Assembly: GCF_000003815.2 (NCBI RefSeq)
Contig: NC_049990.1
Location: forward strand, 20,351,078-20,415,077
Source of the DNA: Branchiostoma floridae
Taxonomy: Eukaryota > Chordata > Leptocardii > Amphioxiformes > Branchiostomatidae
DNA: 64,000 nucleotides
Direction of reading: 5' to 3'
Part shown: piece after piece, positions 22,284 through 33,846 of the stretch
How positions within the stretch are numbered: position 1 is the first letter of the stretch
Layout: every line of letters starts with the position of its first letter
Notes under the pieces: model-generated
The model's database searches: none
What the model saw: only the letters and a program-made list of their open reading frames with translations
What the model was told of the DNA's origin: nothing
Made by a program: the position numbers and the translations under genes

Positions 22284-22412
22284 ATGTATTACACAATTCA
22301 CTTTATAGGCTGCTATGTTTTAGCAAATTATTCATTCATTTCATAAAGCACGTTGCCAAAATACATCGACGTATTTTTTTTTAATATTCCAAAATTATTT
22401 GCCATGACCTAC

Positions 22413-22568
22413 CCAGAGCGGACAATATGGCGGCTGACCAGAAGAGTTCCCCTAGCAGGGCGGGGATGAACAGCAGCCCGCCCATCCTCTCTCCGTACCG
22501 CTTGTGGAAGGGGTCCAACATCGTCACGTACCCTTCAGAACGCATCTTCTTGGCGAAGAAAAGTCCTC
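22413..22568 (-). CDS. SLC5A7: SLC5A7 (high-affinity choline transporter) coding exon 3
   Basis: 156-nt exon encoding [20 protein letters not shown] ... [20 protein letters not shown], closely matching the third transmembrane region of CHT1 family proteins. Acceptor CTTCCTGCACAG| at 22569, donor CTGG|GTAGGT at 22413/22412; phase 1 at both ends, consistent with exon 2. CHT1 is a sodium/chloride-coupled transporter that takes choline back into cholinergic terminals and limits acetylcholine synthesis. Later exons would lie further left on this strand; none is seen down to position 1, so they lie beyond the window or in the gap. Confidence 0.95.
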
Positions 22569-23262
22569 CTGTGCAGGAAGGGACATCAGGTACCACATTT
22601 TTAGATATGCATGTAGGATTTCCTGATCTGATTTCTTGATTTTTGATTCCAACATTGATTGGTATCTGATCAACTTGAGATTGAACTTTATTTGAAAGAA
22701 ATTCTAACGTTATTGGCTTTGTCCTTGCCTCCCCTCCCCCCCCCATGGCCAATGACCTGGAAGTCAAAGGTCAAAGCAGGTAGGTAAACATTGTTGTTTA
22801 CTAAAAAGCTATTATCAGTTATGGTAAACTTTCGTCAAGTTTGTATGTTATCAGTTTGTGAACAGTTTTCCTGTACTGAATAACTTTGCAGCAAATTTGT
22901 TCACATCGTGACCCGTGCCTGACAGCAAACCCCCAGCACTAAGTTTAAGAGTCCAGGTCAATCCAACTGTCAGACCACTTGCAATTGAGTCCCTTTCACA
23001 GCTCTCACACCCCTTAAGTCCAAGAGTCATGTTCTACAATCATCAAATCCATTAGTACTAAGTTCTCTGTCAGGAGGACAAGAATCTGTCCAACCGGCAT
23101 AAACGGTTCCCCTAAGTCCTAGAGTCCCAGTCCAATCTATGTCTAGACCCCAAGTCCAAGAGTCCACTCTAGTCCAATGTTGTCAACCCCTTTTATCATG
23201 TATTTTTGGGTGGGTATATGTGTGGATAAGAAATTGGACCATTACTTGAAACGTGGACTTAC
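22569..23262 (-). other. SLC5A7 intron 2, with degenerate minisatellite
   Basis: No gene. About 22925-23180 holds diverged tandem copies built on AAGTCCAAGAGTCC(C)AGTCCAATC. The rest shows nothing recognisable. Confidence 0.6.
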
Positions 23263-23376
23263 CTAACACGAGACTGATGGCAAATCCGAAAGGCGCCTGA
23301 CACCAGATGAATCCCTGCGCAGGGTCAAAGACCACTTCCGCTGATCCGTTTATATAGCCTCCTCCCACCCAAGTTG
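23263..23376 (-). CDS. SLC5A7: SLC5A7 coding exon 2
   Basis: 114 nt. Encodes [20 protein letters not shown] and the following [19 protein letters not shown], the most conserved early stretch of CHT1 ([13 protein letters not shown] in the family), part of the sodium/substrate pathway of the SLC5 fold. Acceptor CATTTTGCAG| at 23377, donor GTTAG|GTAAGT at 23263/23262. Phase 1 in and phase 1 out join exactly with exons 1 and 3 (Ala from G+CA, Gly from G+GA). No frame damage. Confidence 0.96.
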
Positions 23377-24012
23377 CTGCAAAATGACACAAGCACAAAC
23401 CCATCATATTTGCTGTTTCAATCTTCAACAGGAGAAGGCATTGTAGTCGCAACGCTGCAGAAATTAAACGTTATGTACGCAGCATGAAGGTTATAAACCA
23501 CAGGACAACTCAATTGTACCTTTGGATTTATGAAATTCTACTATTTTTAGATTCTTCCCCAAAGTAAATTTGTTTAACGTTTCGAGCAGTTTCTTCAGCA
23601 ATTGGCGGTTTGTTTGTCCTCACTGACGTCACTTCCTACGTCACAAGCCGGAAGATGAATCGGTTTCATCTCCTGGCTTTGTCAATTATTACCGGAGGTA
23701 ATAACCCAGAGACGCCCGCCGTTCCGGGAATGTAATCACGACCCTTCCAAATTCCAGGAGAATTGAATTGATTGAGACTGGCCAAATCGAAACAACCTCA
23801 GACCGAAATCACGACCGACACTCCAAATAAGATGAACTCACTGATTTGTTTTGGATGTTAATCGAATATAAACTTCCTTAAAAAGGTTCCCAAAATATCA
23901 GGAAATATTCGAAATAACGTCGATCCAATTATAATTCGATATAAAATGGCTCAATAATTCCAAGTGACATTGACAGTGGACTCACTCACAAGATCAAGAC
24001 CATCTTATATCA

Positions 24013-24427
24013 TAGCCTGGTTACCAAACCCCCAGCCCGATCTCAAGTATCTATCGTGCAGGGGTCTGGCCGGATGGCATAGGCCGGCTTCTCAATTTTG
24101 CCTCAGATAGCTATAGTGGGCAAAAAAACTCCACCAATAGAACGCAGCAGGATCAGCAGGAGGTAATACACCCCTACCATGATTGGTTAAAGACCCCAAA
24201 CTGTATTTTTTTAATCCATAACAGTGACCACTGAGTACCTGATTCGCTACTGTGATAGCCTGCTGACCAACTGTGGTGTGTTGTAGCTGACTACCTGTGG
24301 TGTGAGTGGTCATAAATCCTAGGTTCTCCTCCCTCTGATCAAGGGCCTTCGAGAACCTTTCTACAGCCATCCTGCCAGACACCAACACGAAAGATATTTT
24401 TGAGGTTGGGGTATGGTATCCAGGCTA
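24013..24427. mobile_element. MITE with 9-bp target duplication
   Basis: 415 bp. The ends are inverted repeats of about 20 bp (TAGCCTGGTTACCAAACCCC against TAGCCTGGATACCATACCCC). It is flanked by the direct repeat CTTATATCA at 24004-24012 and 24428-24436. A 9-bp duplication would fit a Mutator- or Merlin-related family; the superfamily is not certain. The internal 98-codon minus frame resembles no transposase. Confidence 0.85.
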
Positions 24428-25734
24428 CTTATATCATAGCTAATAATCATTTAGTAATACGCTATGGCACATTGAATGTTAGTCCCCCGACGTACAAAGC
24501 AAGATATATGGGACTATAGCGTCATTATAAAAGAATCAAATGAAGGATTACGTCATGGGAGACTGTGAGGCAGCGTTAGAGTAGCTTAGAGGTCACAATA
24601 TGACCTTGCAATTTGTAACACCTCCTGTCATTGGCTGTGCACAACAGCCCCCGTATCCCAAAGCCATAACCTTTGAAATGAAGTTGGTTATTGTATACAC
24701 TGTAATTTCCTTTCCGTAAGCCGTACAAATGCAGGGTCATTGCCAAGGAAGGTCGGGGTTCAACGGCGAGGTCATCGCGTGCGAAGTCTCGTGATTTCTC
24801 GCGGGATTTCGACCGCGTATGTAAGTAGTCCTTTGTATGTAAGTAGTCCTTACATTTTTCATAGTAAGCAGGGTGCATACAAGGAAACGCGTGTTTTATT
24901 TTTCTCACTGAAGGACACATTCGAATCACTCAATGGATGGAGGTGTGGCTTCCAATTTCCTACTCCGTGTGGATTAATTTCCTCCATATTTTCATTAGAT
25001 TATTATAACCATAGCAGACAGCAGGAATTCAAGATGGAGTGCTATTATCTCAATGACCTTCCGGTTGATCAGGTCAAAGCATGTCGTTGATTGATTCCAG
25101 AAGTCACCTTTCGTGATTCAACAGATGCTAAAAACTGATGATACAGTTTTACGTGCAAGATAGGACCATTATGAGGTAAATGTGGTCATAAAATAGAGAT
25201 AATTGTCCATTCATCGCATCTGATGAATCAAGACAATATACGACAAGATACGTGTGGGGCATTTTTTTCGTGTACATCGTCTGTGAATGGCTGAAGATGG
25301 AAGACATACAGCAATTTCAAACAAATAACATGCAGGATCCCCGAGCATTTGAAATACTTAAGAAAGCTTTGAAAATACCCTAACTGTACATGTATGAATG
25401 GCATATATATTGAATATTAAGGTTCGCTTTTGAGCTTACACGTGCAATATTTATGAGTGTTGGGACATGTTGGCCCTAGAGCCGAGGAGTTGGCTTGTGT
25501 AGGCCCTGGAAACAGGCGCTAGGCATCCAGGCGTGGTGGTTCAACGTTTCACGCGTACGGTGCGCTGTGCATTGGTGGTTGCCAGTTGATTTCTGGCGTT
25601 TCTGATGGGTTCTCAGTAAGCTATAGATTTACCAATCATGTCCACCCACACGTCTCGTCTGTGGTAGTCATTTCGTTCAAAAATGTAGATAACGGCTTAC
25701 GCAGACCTTAAATACGACTTGTGTTTTCTACTCT

Positions 25735-26095
25735 ACTCCAGTGCTCTGCTCTGCTCTACTCTGCTCTACTCTACACTACACTACACTACAGTACACTACA
25801 CTACACTACTCTACTCTACTCTACTCTACTCTACTCTACTCTACTCTACTCTACTCTACTCTACTCTACTCTACTCAACATTACTCTACTCTACTCTACT
25901 CTACTCTACTCTACTCTACTCTACTCTACTCTACTCTACTCTACTATACTCTACTCTACCTCTACTCTACTCTACTTAACTGTACTCTAATCTACTCTAC
26001 TTTACTCTACTCTACTCTTCTAGACTCTACCTTATTCTACTTTACATTACTCTACTCTTAACTCCACTCTACTTTACTCTGCTCCACTGTAGAAC
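25735..26095. repeat. (CTACT)n pentanucleotide microsatellite
   Basis: About 360 bp dominated by CTACT with edge interruptions (CTACA, CTGCT). It ends only about 35 bp from the SLC5A7 exon 1 donor. Three overlapping open frames here are artefacts of the repeat. Confidence 0.97.
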
Positions 26096-26129
26096 AATCA
26101 AATTCAAGAAAAGGAAATTTATCTCGTAC

Positions 26130-26307
26130 CTGTCATGGTAAACATGCCCACCACTAGACCGATGTCCCTTCCCGCCAGCATCACATCTTCGCTCTCGGGC
26201 CCGTCCGGGTTCTTCTGGGCTCCCCTTCGGGCCGCCCACAGCCCTATCCCGAGGATGAGCAGGTAGAAGATCACGATGGCGATAATGCCTGGTATGTTCA
26301 CAGCCAT
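26130..26307 (-). CDS. SLC5A7: SLC5A7 coding exon 1 (start codon)
   Basis: ATG at 26307; 59 codons plus one nucleotide. [20 protein letters not shown] gives the extracellular N-terminus and transmembrane segment 1, followed by a short hydrophilic loop ([15 protein letters not shown]) and [14 protein letters not shown], conserved in CHT1. Donor ACAG|GTACGA at 26130/26129. The start is supported by alignment to the known CHT1 N-terminus, with no other upstream in-frame coding. The promoter would lie at coordinates above 26307; no core element was identified. Confidence 0.95.
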
Positions 26308-27388
26308 GGCGAGAAGTCCTCAGCGTTTTACTGTGTTGTAGGCAAGAGGGTACTGCTCAAGACAATTGTTAATGTCGAAGACATCCTAGATATGTTTCTC
26401 GGGTCAACTTGACACCTGATTAAATACACAGGCAGTAGGGGGCGGGCTTTCGTTGTTGATAGCTAGCCAATTGTGTCCTTGAACATTGGGCCGCTGGCTT
26501 ACAAAAAAAAACATAAATTGCGATATTGAGTATCTAGAAGTTGAACAATATGATAAAGTAGAATGCATAGTAAGTGTTTGCTGCAATTTTGATAATGGAA
26601 AATGGCCTGAGTCTCATTGCGCAATCTTGTCGCTACGTTTGTATGGTGTAAAACATTGAGTTTTGTGACAGGTCTTCAATTACCATTTTTAGATTTGATT
26701 TGACGTCATTGTAATTGCCACTTATGGAGACCATAAAAGTTAATACCTAAGGATGATTACACTTAGGCTTGCAAAGATCGTGACCTTGCAACTGTTTTCC
26801 TTCACGTCATTGGTGTTACAATTTTTATCTGTATCAAATATAAAATTTACAAAATACTTCTTCTTTAGACATGTTTTACCGCCTACCCGTTAGAGCTACG
26901 TCACATTTTTCAAACCGGGGCCCGGACGGGCAGTTTTATCTTGGGAAGAAAAAGTATTATAAAAAAGACGCCAAACTACACAAGACATAAAGAGAATAGT
27001 CGTAGGCATTGTTTGCGTATATTTGTATGTATACACTTCTTTTTGTTTTGTTTCCACAGACAGTCCAGTCGGGCCCAGGTTTAGAAATGTAGCCTTACAA
27101 TGTGCTCAGTAAGCTCAAGTCAACTTTAAAACATTTAAAACACAATGTAGACACAAAACAAAGTCTCTCGGGCAAATTTAGTTTCAGAAAATTACAAGTC
27201 GGCCGATTAGTAAGTCTTGTATACTTGTCATGTTATCATGTTGAACTGTTGCTCTTCTCGAACGCCGAAGTATTGTTTTGCCTGAGGCAATTTACACATC
27301 TTTGTGTCCAACAAGAATTGTGTCGAAGCGCTATCTAGCGGGACAGACATGTACTACAAATACACCCACTACCGTATAAGACACGGTA
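26308..27388. other. 5' flank of SLC5A7; nothing recognised
   Basis: AT-rich sequence with no coding exon, RNA gene or clear repeat. It presumably includes the SLC5A7 5' UTR and promoter, but no TATA box or initiator could be assigned. Confidence 0.4.
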
Positions 27389-27720
27389 AAGCTAAGGGCA
27401 CAACCCACCGTACGTGCAAATACGTCCTGTCTACGTGCCAAAACGTGGGCAATATTTTGGGATTCGTAAGTGGTAAGTACCGCCTCCGTACGAATTCGTA
27501 GGGAATCCGACGGATTTTCTAGCACGCAGACACGCCGTAAAACTTTACGGGCAGGCAAAACTTTGTGTGCCATTGCTGCGGATTCGCCCTCCGTACGTGC
27601 CAGTACGGGCGACGCGCCTGCCCTGTACAGCCTGAACGTTGTTAGAAATACGTGGCGGACGTGGCTTCACAAAAAAACGTACGGACAAATTGCACGTACG
27701 GCGGGTTGTGCCCTTAGCTT
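27389..27720. mobile_element. CpG-rich MITE with ~30-bp TIRs
   Basis: 332 bp beginning AAGCTAAGGGCACAACCC and ending with its reverse complement (GGGTTGTGCCCTTAGCTT). The inverted match extends about 30 bp with one mismatch. The interior is rich in ACGTAC/GTACGT strings and CpG. The target duplication is ambiguous (TAA/TTAA-like flanks), so no superfamily is assigned. Confidence 0.85.
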
Positions 27721-30700
27721 AATGGATCTACCTTCATTGAATGAAGGCTTCTACAATGTTCGGTGTAAATCCATGTTAACACCTGAACACCTACCATGTG
27801 GCCAAATGCCGGACAGTTCGGCACATGGACAGTTCGGCCCCCTTTTAATCAGGACATTTCGGCCCAAGGCCGATGACGGCTCGGGCCCCATTAGTTATCT
27901 AACATGGTAAGTCCTTCTCAAAACCCAACATGAAGAAACATGGCAAACAATTTCCCATTAACCGCCATGCAACTTTATTTCAGTAGCGTCGACTGACATA
28001 ATTTTCAGTCTCCCATTTTATATGAAAAGACGTTGTCTAACAAATAATCGCGGCCTTGTGGTCCATAAAGGTCATCAGCCACAAGCAGACCGCTAAAAAA
28101 ACAAGCCTATTGTTACTGTCCCCCCAGGCAAGGACAAAATAGCGAAAACAACTAGTCGTTTCTACACTGTGCTGTCAAAACTTACGATAGGACTGTGTCA
28201 GGAATTACCTGATTTATTACTTGGCATGCTTTCGGTTTCGCGTCCCAATGAACAATGCAACTGTAAATGTAAATCGAACTATATAACGCTAGTTCACCTT
28301 TATCCGCGAGGTAACCTTTAACCGTTGTATTCAAAAGCAATGTATTTAGGAATCATATCAAATGTACAGACATTAGTTTCAAATTGCAGTATATCCAAAA
28401 TATTGCTGTTTAAAACCACGGTCATTCGTCTTGATATCCGGAAAAAAAGTTTGTAGGAAACACCATTTTCCACTTTACCTTGGCGGCCTTCATAGATAAA
28501 GATCTCGGCAAGAAACAGTGACCTTAGAATAAGGGATAGAAAGCGAGTATCCCACAGACAGATTGCGCAAAATTTCTCTAGGCATTTTTCATGTGGAAGC
28601 ATAAAAAGCCAGCCTCAACTAAGGCTTTCTGGTGGGGGTGGTTCAGAGAGAAGAAGTGTTAGCTAGCCCCAGGCTTCACAGGTCGCAGGAAAAATAGTAA
28701 AAATTGGCCATATAAGACAGAAAACACGCCAGAGGAGTACACTTCTAGGCCAATTAACTCCTACTAGGCTTTTATTTCTTACTAGGCTATTGGACCTGGT
28801 TTAGAGACTAAGTGTTGGCCAGGAGAGTTGGTCCTTGGGAAGTCACATTTTCCCTCCGGTATAGACTTGCGCAAACCAGCGTAAACCGGCGCATAGTCCA
28901 GTGAGACCGACTTTTGCGTAAACACTTACCGTCGATTTTTCAGCATTGTGCTGAACATTACACGCATCATCCATCCATAAAACTTAAACGTCGTGAAAAG
29001 TTAGTACTAGTTGTGAAATCTAAACAACATTTGACACGATGATGTCATCTTTGCAACATTTTGACACGAAGATGTCATCTTTGCAACCTTTGCCGGCGGA
29101 CATGACATTCCTCGTGGTTAATGCAGAAAGGCCAGCCCAGGACAAATGGAAGATTACAATGATCATACAATGTGTATCAAATAGATCTATAGGGTACAAA
29201 TTTTGTACCTTCATTTGTTATCGTATTTATGATCCCCTTACAATTAGCCTTCGAGTATGATACGTTTGTAAAGATTCCTGTTTTGAGTGTGATGTATTAT
29301 TGTGAGCTATCTTTTGTCATTCTTTACACTTCTAATAGTGGACCTTCAAAAAAATCCTAGACTAGAAGATAATTGTATGAAACCACTGCCAGTGCCTTTG
29401 ATAAGGGTGTAGTAGTTGAAGTTTGAAACTTGAAATGAGTAGGACAGGCAAGCAGGCTGTTAGATTAGTATATGATATAACTTCAAAAACTCGAGGTGAA
29501 AGTCAGAAGAACGAAATTGGTTACGACTTAGCGAGTTTTTTTGAATGTTAACGACACACTATTTTTGAGATCATACATAAAGTATACCGGCTACTGAGAC
29601 GAAAAGAGCCGAAGAAAACATAAATTATAACTAGCTAACGGGGGATACCCGACTTCTTACGTGCCCCAACGCCAACCACACGTCATGTACGTCGTGTTCG
29701 GTGCCACTGACTATTTTTCTTATTAGAAACTTACATAAACCTGGTCCATGTATACACACACATGTGCCATTTTCATGAAAAGATACGTGTGCGTATTCAT
29801 TTATAGTTTTATCCAAAAAATGATATTTTATTAGCAATGATAAAGGCGTAGCAGATGTGCTGCAAAATGTATCGTACCTGTACCTGCAACCACGCGACTA
29901 TCATATAGAAGACATAATCAAGCTTTTCAAAGCCCTAGAATATTGGGTCTCTGTAGCAAAACGCTTAAGTCTGCATTTCAGGGTGAGGGTGGTGTCATTC
30001 ATGATTTGTCAAAAGCAAATTATAAAATAGAGCTTCGCGCGCGGGATAATACCACAGTTCCTTCGGATCACTGGCGGCCGGGCTCCTCGTAAAATTTTCA
30101 AAGATCAGCCCATACTCCTAGGTAACCTAGCCCTCCTAAATCTGATTTTCAAGCGAAAAATAACGATCGATTCGCTGGCGTTTTTGGAATTTGGTGACCT
30201 TTTAACGATCAAAAAAACTCAGACGAGATTCAAATTTTTGTTGTTGCTGTTGTTCTTTTTTCTTTCGTTAAACACGAGCTGGTTGTCTAGATAGAGCGCT
30301 CCTTACGTGAGGAAAAATATCCGTACAATCACAATGCTACTGCCAGAAGAAAGCTATGACATTCTAGAAAACAACATTTCCTTTCTGTATACTTATTGCC
30401 ACTTGAAAGGAAAAGCGTCTCAAGTTAGCGTGGCACAAAATTGAAGGTAACAGACGTTCATGAAATCATCTCGCAACGTTCTACTGGTTCTAAAGCATAT
30501 ATGTTCATGAACATTAGGAAAGAACGCCATTCTAAAATGTATTCTTGCTAGAGATTATGAAAACAACACATCCAACGTACCTGGAATTAACTGCGAAACT
30601 ACCGACCGCTTGCCTGGATTCACTAACGGATCTGTTTCTTCAGTAGAAGGTATCCAAAGTACACCAGACGCTCTGGACGATGACCTTCTACTAAGGCAAG

Positions 30701-30929
30701 GCGTGTCTTAAATCATTTATGATTACAGTGACTCGACCAGTAGAACAATGTAAATACCCGAAGGACATAAGAAATTAGCTTGTTGTGACTGTTCTGTGCT
30801 TCCATGTCCCGAGCCAACCCCTCAGTAGTCTAACTTTTGATTATTTGGAAAACGAACCTGACAGTACAGTTGTTTACATTAAAACGTGGGAAAAGAATGT
30901 AAGATGCAAAATGTAAGTCCCCAAAAGGA
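27721..30929. other. 3.2 kb with no recognised gene
   Basis: Only short open frames with no family resemblance. A 29-bp direct duplication (GACACGAtGATGTCATCTTT-type) sits at about 29033-29090. No SINE, tRNA or transposase is seen. Confidence 0.5.
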
Positions 30930-31217
30930 GGTATGTGAGTGTGTGTCTGTGTGTGTGTGCGCTTGTGTTTGTGTTTGTGTGTGCTTGTGTTTGTGTGTGC
31001 TTGTGTTTGTGTGTGTGTGTCTCTGTGCGTGTGTGTGTGTGTGCTTGTGTCTGTGTGCTTGTGTTTGTGTGTGTGTGTGTGTGCTTGCGTGTGTGTGTGT
31101 GCTTGTGTTTGTGTGTGTGCTTGTGTTTGTGTTTGTGTTTGTGTGTGTGTGCTTGTGTTTGTGTGTGCTTGTGTTTGCGTGTGTGTGTGTGTGTGTGCTT
31201 GTGTTTGTGTGTGTGTT

Positions 31218-31262
<45 letters not shown>

Positions 31263-31280
31263 CCTCGCGCGCGCGCGCGA
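30930..31280. repeat. Compound TG-rich microsatellite
   Basis: (TG)n with interspersed GTGCTTGTGTTTG units, then (GT)n and a CGCGCGCG block at 31267-31279. All three plus frames and one minus frame stay open (Cys/Val/Leu or Thr/His) because of composition. Potential left-handed DNA or hotspot; not coding. Confidence 0.95.
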
Positions 31281-31793
31281 GTTCAAGTGTGCTGCAGTTT
31301 CTTTACGTTCTGCCAGAGGGAGCTGTGTAGTTTGGATGCTTCGCCTTTAGTGGTCTAGGGTGTTGATATTTTCTTATTCTTCACCCGGGCGTCCTGATAG
31401 TATACTTGGAATAAATAACATATTCTGTCATATGTAACATACACTTAAGATAAATTGGAACGTAGATTGATATTAATTTAGAGAATAAGAACTTTCATAA
31501 TAAGATACAAACTGCTATGTTATATAAGAAATCAAAGTTATATGAAATTGTTTATTTCGGGCAAATGGACCACATCATAACATAATAATCATCCATTGAT
31601 AGGATACATCTGTGATGATACTGTGGTAAATGATAGGGTTCTCATTTTAACATCTAACATTAACGTAGAAACATAGGAATAGAAATAGTTACAAAGTATA
31701 AAAATGATGTCAAAATTCGCATAGATTGTGAGAAATACTGTAACACCTCATGTCAAATCCTTGTGAAGTACAATCACACCATCAGATATAACA
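31281..31793. other. AT-rich spacer; nothing recognised
   Basis: No coding or repeat signature before the mariner terminus at 31796. Confidence 0.5.
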
Positions 31794-31795
31794 TA

Positions 31796-32373
31796 CGAGG
31801 GGCGTTCAATAAGTAATCCACCTGACCCATTTCCCAAAGGAGGAGATTAATGAAACTTGGTGCAGTTATTAGTCTTTCTCTTCATAGGAATCACCCAGAG
31901 TTATGCATTTCTACCATCGTTTGATGCAGCTCTGGACACCGTTTTTGTAGGACGCCCCAGGTTGGTCCTGCAACAGATGCCTCATCAATGGCAGAAGAGG
32001 GACGACCAGGTCTGGGAGCTGTTTCCACAGACTTCCGGCCATGTTTGAATTCACAATGCCAGCGTTTTACAAGGTCATATGATGGGGAATCATCACCATA
32101 AGTTTCTTTTATTTCATCAAAAGTCTCATTTGGTATGCGTCCTTTCAAATACAAAAACCGGATCACTGCGCGACACTCAACTGGCTCCATTTCACACCTG
32201 GTCCATTTCACACCTGACTCAGTTCAAACACCTTTAAATAAAAAACCAAAATTAGTTCAGAGCTGTTTTTTGCAACATAACCCATAGAGATATGAATCAT
32301 TACATATGCAAAATTTCATCTAGATCAGACAACTGGAAGTGGATCAGGTGGATTACTTCTTGAACGCCCCTCG
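31796..32373 (-). mobile_element. Internally deleted mariner element
   Basis: 578 bp with terminal inverted repeats of about 30 bp (CGAGGGGCGTTCAATAAGTA at the left, complemented at the right), flanked by TA at 31794-31795 and 32374-32375, the Tc1/mariner target duplication. The minus frame (about 31950-32190) encodes only the N-terminal DNA-binding domain of a mariner transposase (EPVECRAVIRFLYLKGRIPN ... YDLVKRWHCEFKHGRKSVE ... PGRPSSAIDE), a Mos1-type helix-turn-helix. The DDD catalytic domain is absent, so it is non-autonomous. Confidence 0.93.
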
Positions 32374-32381
32374 TACATTCT

Positions 32382-32584
32382 CATAATTCCACCAGGTGCC
32401 ATTATACCGCCACCTCAAAAGACGTTGTTATAGAGGCCTTCTGAAGATTGTCTCCAACACCTAAATATCTGAATTGTATTATACTTAGGATTATACTAAC
32501 ATTCGGTGTTCAAGACAATCTTGGGAAGACCTCTATACTAACATTTTTTGAGGTGGCGGTATTATGGCACCTGGTGGAATTATG
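32382..32584. mobile_element. Hairpin MITE
   Basis: 203 bp, ends CATAATTCCACCAGGTGCCA and the exact reverse complement TGGCACCTGGTGGAATTATG. The inverted arms extend inward (CCGCCACCTC / GAGGTGGCGG) and resume imperfectly around AGAGGCCTTCTGAAG / GGGAAGACCTCT. It lies 8 bp from the mariner end and 90 bp beyond the NRF-6-like stop codon, so it may be within that gene's 3' UTR. Confidence 0.9.
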
Positions 32585-32673
32585 ATAGTCGATGTTACGA
32601 AGGGAGATAAGGATAGACTGACTGTCCTTGGTGCTGAAAGGATGCATATAATGGAGTATACTAAAGTTCTGTC

Positions 32674-32784
32674 TTATTTGTTGAAGATAACTTTCTCCAA
32701 TCCCAGCAATGGCACTTCCACTGCCACAGACACCAGGAAGGCTAAACCGTAGGATAGAGCCACGTGTCCCAAGAAGAAGTAGAT
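32674..32784 (-). CDS. NRF-6-like acyltransferase, terminal exon
   Basis: 111 nt. Acceptor TTTTTTTTTAG| at 32785; encodes IYFFLGHVALSYGLAFLVSV, then EVPLLGLEKVIFNK and stop TAA (32674-32676). This is the characteristic C-terminus of nose-resistant-to-fluoxetine (NRF-6) type proteins: last transmembrane helix, then E-x-P-x-x-x-L-E-K. Phase 0 joins directly to the exon at 33847-33989. No AATAAA was noted immediately downstream; the hairpin MITE follows. Confidence 0.93.
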   Translation of the reverse strand: MYFFLGHVALSYGLAFLVSVAVEVPLLGLEKVIFNK

Positions 32785-32950
32785 CTAAAAAAAAAGTTCA
32801 AACAGACGTTGAAAGTCAGCAAACCGATGGTAACGAAAGAAGAGACTAAAGTTTGCAATGGGGCATGCTGTGTGATATCCAAGTCCTACTTGTTTGTGTG
32901 ATAGACCATTTCTTGTGAAACAATAAAAACCTGAAGGTCTATGTAACTTC

Positions 32951-33150
32951 GCCATGGCCGCGTGGCGCGTTGGTACACCCGATCGCTCGATCTAGAAGTT
33001 AAGCAACGCGACGGTCCGGACAGTGCTTGGATGGGGGACCAACCAAGGACGACCGGATTGCTGTAGCCTCACGAAGCTTTCCACGAAATCGTCTTCCGGG
33101 AGGAACGTAAAACGGGGGTCCCGTGCTCGAGGAGGTGCCTCGACCACGTT
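32951..33150 (+). mobile_element. 5S rRNA-derived SINE (SINE3 type)
   Basis: The head (about 32955-33068) resembles 5S rRNA throughout: CCCGATC, AGAAGTTAAGCAACG, a box C-like CTTGGATGGGGGACC and the end GGATTGCTGTAGCC, which preserve the internal promoter parts. The body continues with GGAACGTAAAACGGGGGTCCC and CACGTTAATC, a domain shared with the tRNA-headed SINE at 59.8-60.2 kb. It sits in an NRF-6-like intron. Not a functional 5S gene: many substitutions and the SINE body fused at its end. Confidence 0.88.
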
Positions 33151-33846
33151 AATCAGCATCATTACTCATAATTTGTGTACCTACTGGCTGGCAAAATGCA
33201 CCTGGTGATTAAGAAGGATATCAGTGCCGTTTGTTTGTCCGGCTCTGTGTGTGTGTGTATCTGTCCTGTGAACAGCATAACTCGAGAAGAGTTTAGATGG
33301 ATCCTTATGATATTTGGACGGTGAGTGGGGATCAAGAAAATGGAGGACAAGTTCGATAATGGCCCCCTAGTGGCTCTCTAAGGTACTGAAGCGGTTTTGA
33401 CATTTGGTGTTCAAGACATTGTGTAGTTGTGATTTTATAGTGCTATGCAGCTAATAAACACTATGTAAAATTATAGTATGTTCTAAAAAAATGCAAACAA
33501 GGTTATTTGAATAATAGGTATCTATCAATTTTCCTCAGTTCAATATTTAAAGTGTTTGAGCGTCCTGTTATGGAATGCAGCGGATTTGAAACGATCCCTC
33601 GGTAATTATGCAAATTAACACATGGTCTAGATGATTTATATTTGATTATGCAACTAATTACTTTCAGCTTTCTGCGTACCAAAAAAATCATGACGTTCCG
33701 TCAACCATCCTTTATAGCTTTATAGCTATAGTTAAAAAAAAGACGCTAGGCGCCTAAATCAGCACCACATACATGTACATAGCATAATGTACAGGCAAGC
33801 GCGTCCTAGCAATTTGAATTATAACGCAAATAGTACATTGACGTAC
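33151..33846 (-). other. NRF-6-like last intron, remainder
   Basis: No gene or strong repeat recognised besides the SINE just before it. Confidence 0.5.

Larger units (their letters stand above)
23377..26129 (-). other. SLC5A7 intron 1
   Basis: 2.75-kb intron without recognised genes. It holds a MITE (24013-24427) and a pentanucleotide tract (25735-26095), listed separately. Confidence 0.75.

Noticed and set aside
24092-24388. 98-codon minus frame as a transposase
   Set aside because: Lies wholly within a MITE and has no DDE or DNA-binding motif.
25719-26061. Three overlapping 86-106 codon frames of Leu/Tyr/Ser/Thr repeats
   Set aside because: Pentanucleotide microsatellite translation.
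30879-31358. Long open frames on both strands (Cys/Val or Thr/His repeats)
   Set aside because: Translation of a TG dinucleotide tract; repetitive without a gene context.
32955-33068. Functional 5S rRNA gene
   Set aside because: Overall resemblance to 5S but many substitutions, and it is fused to a SINE body without a T-run terminator at the 5S end.
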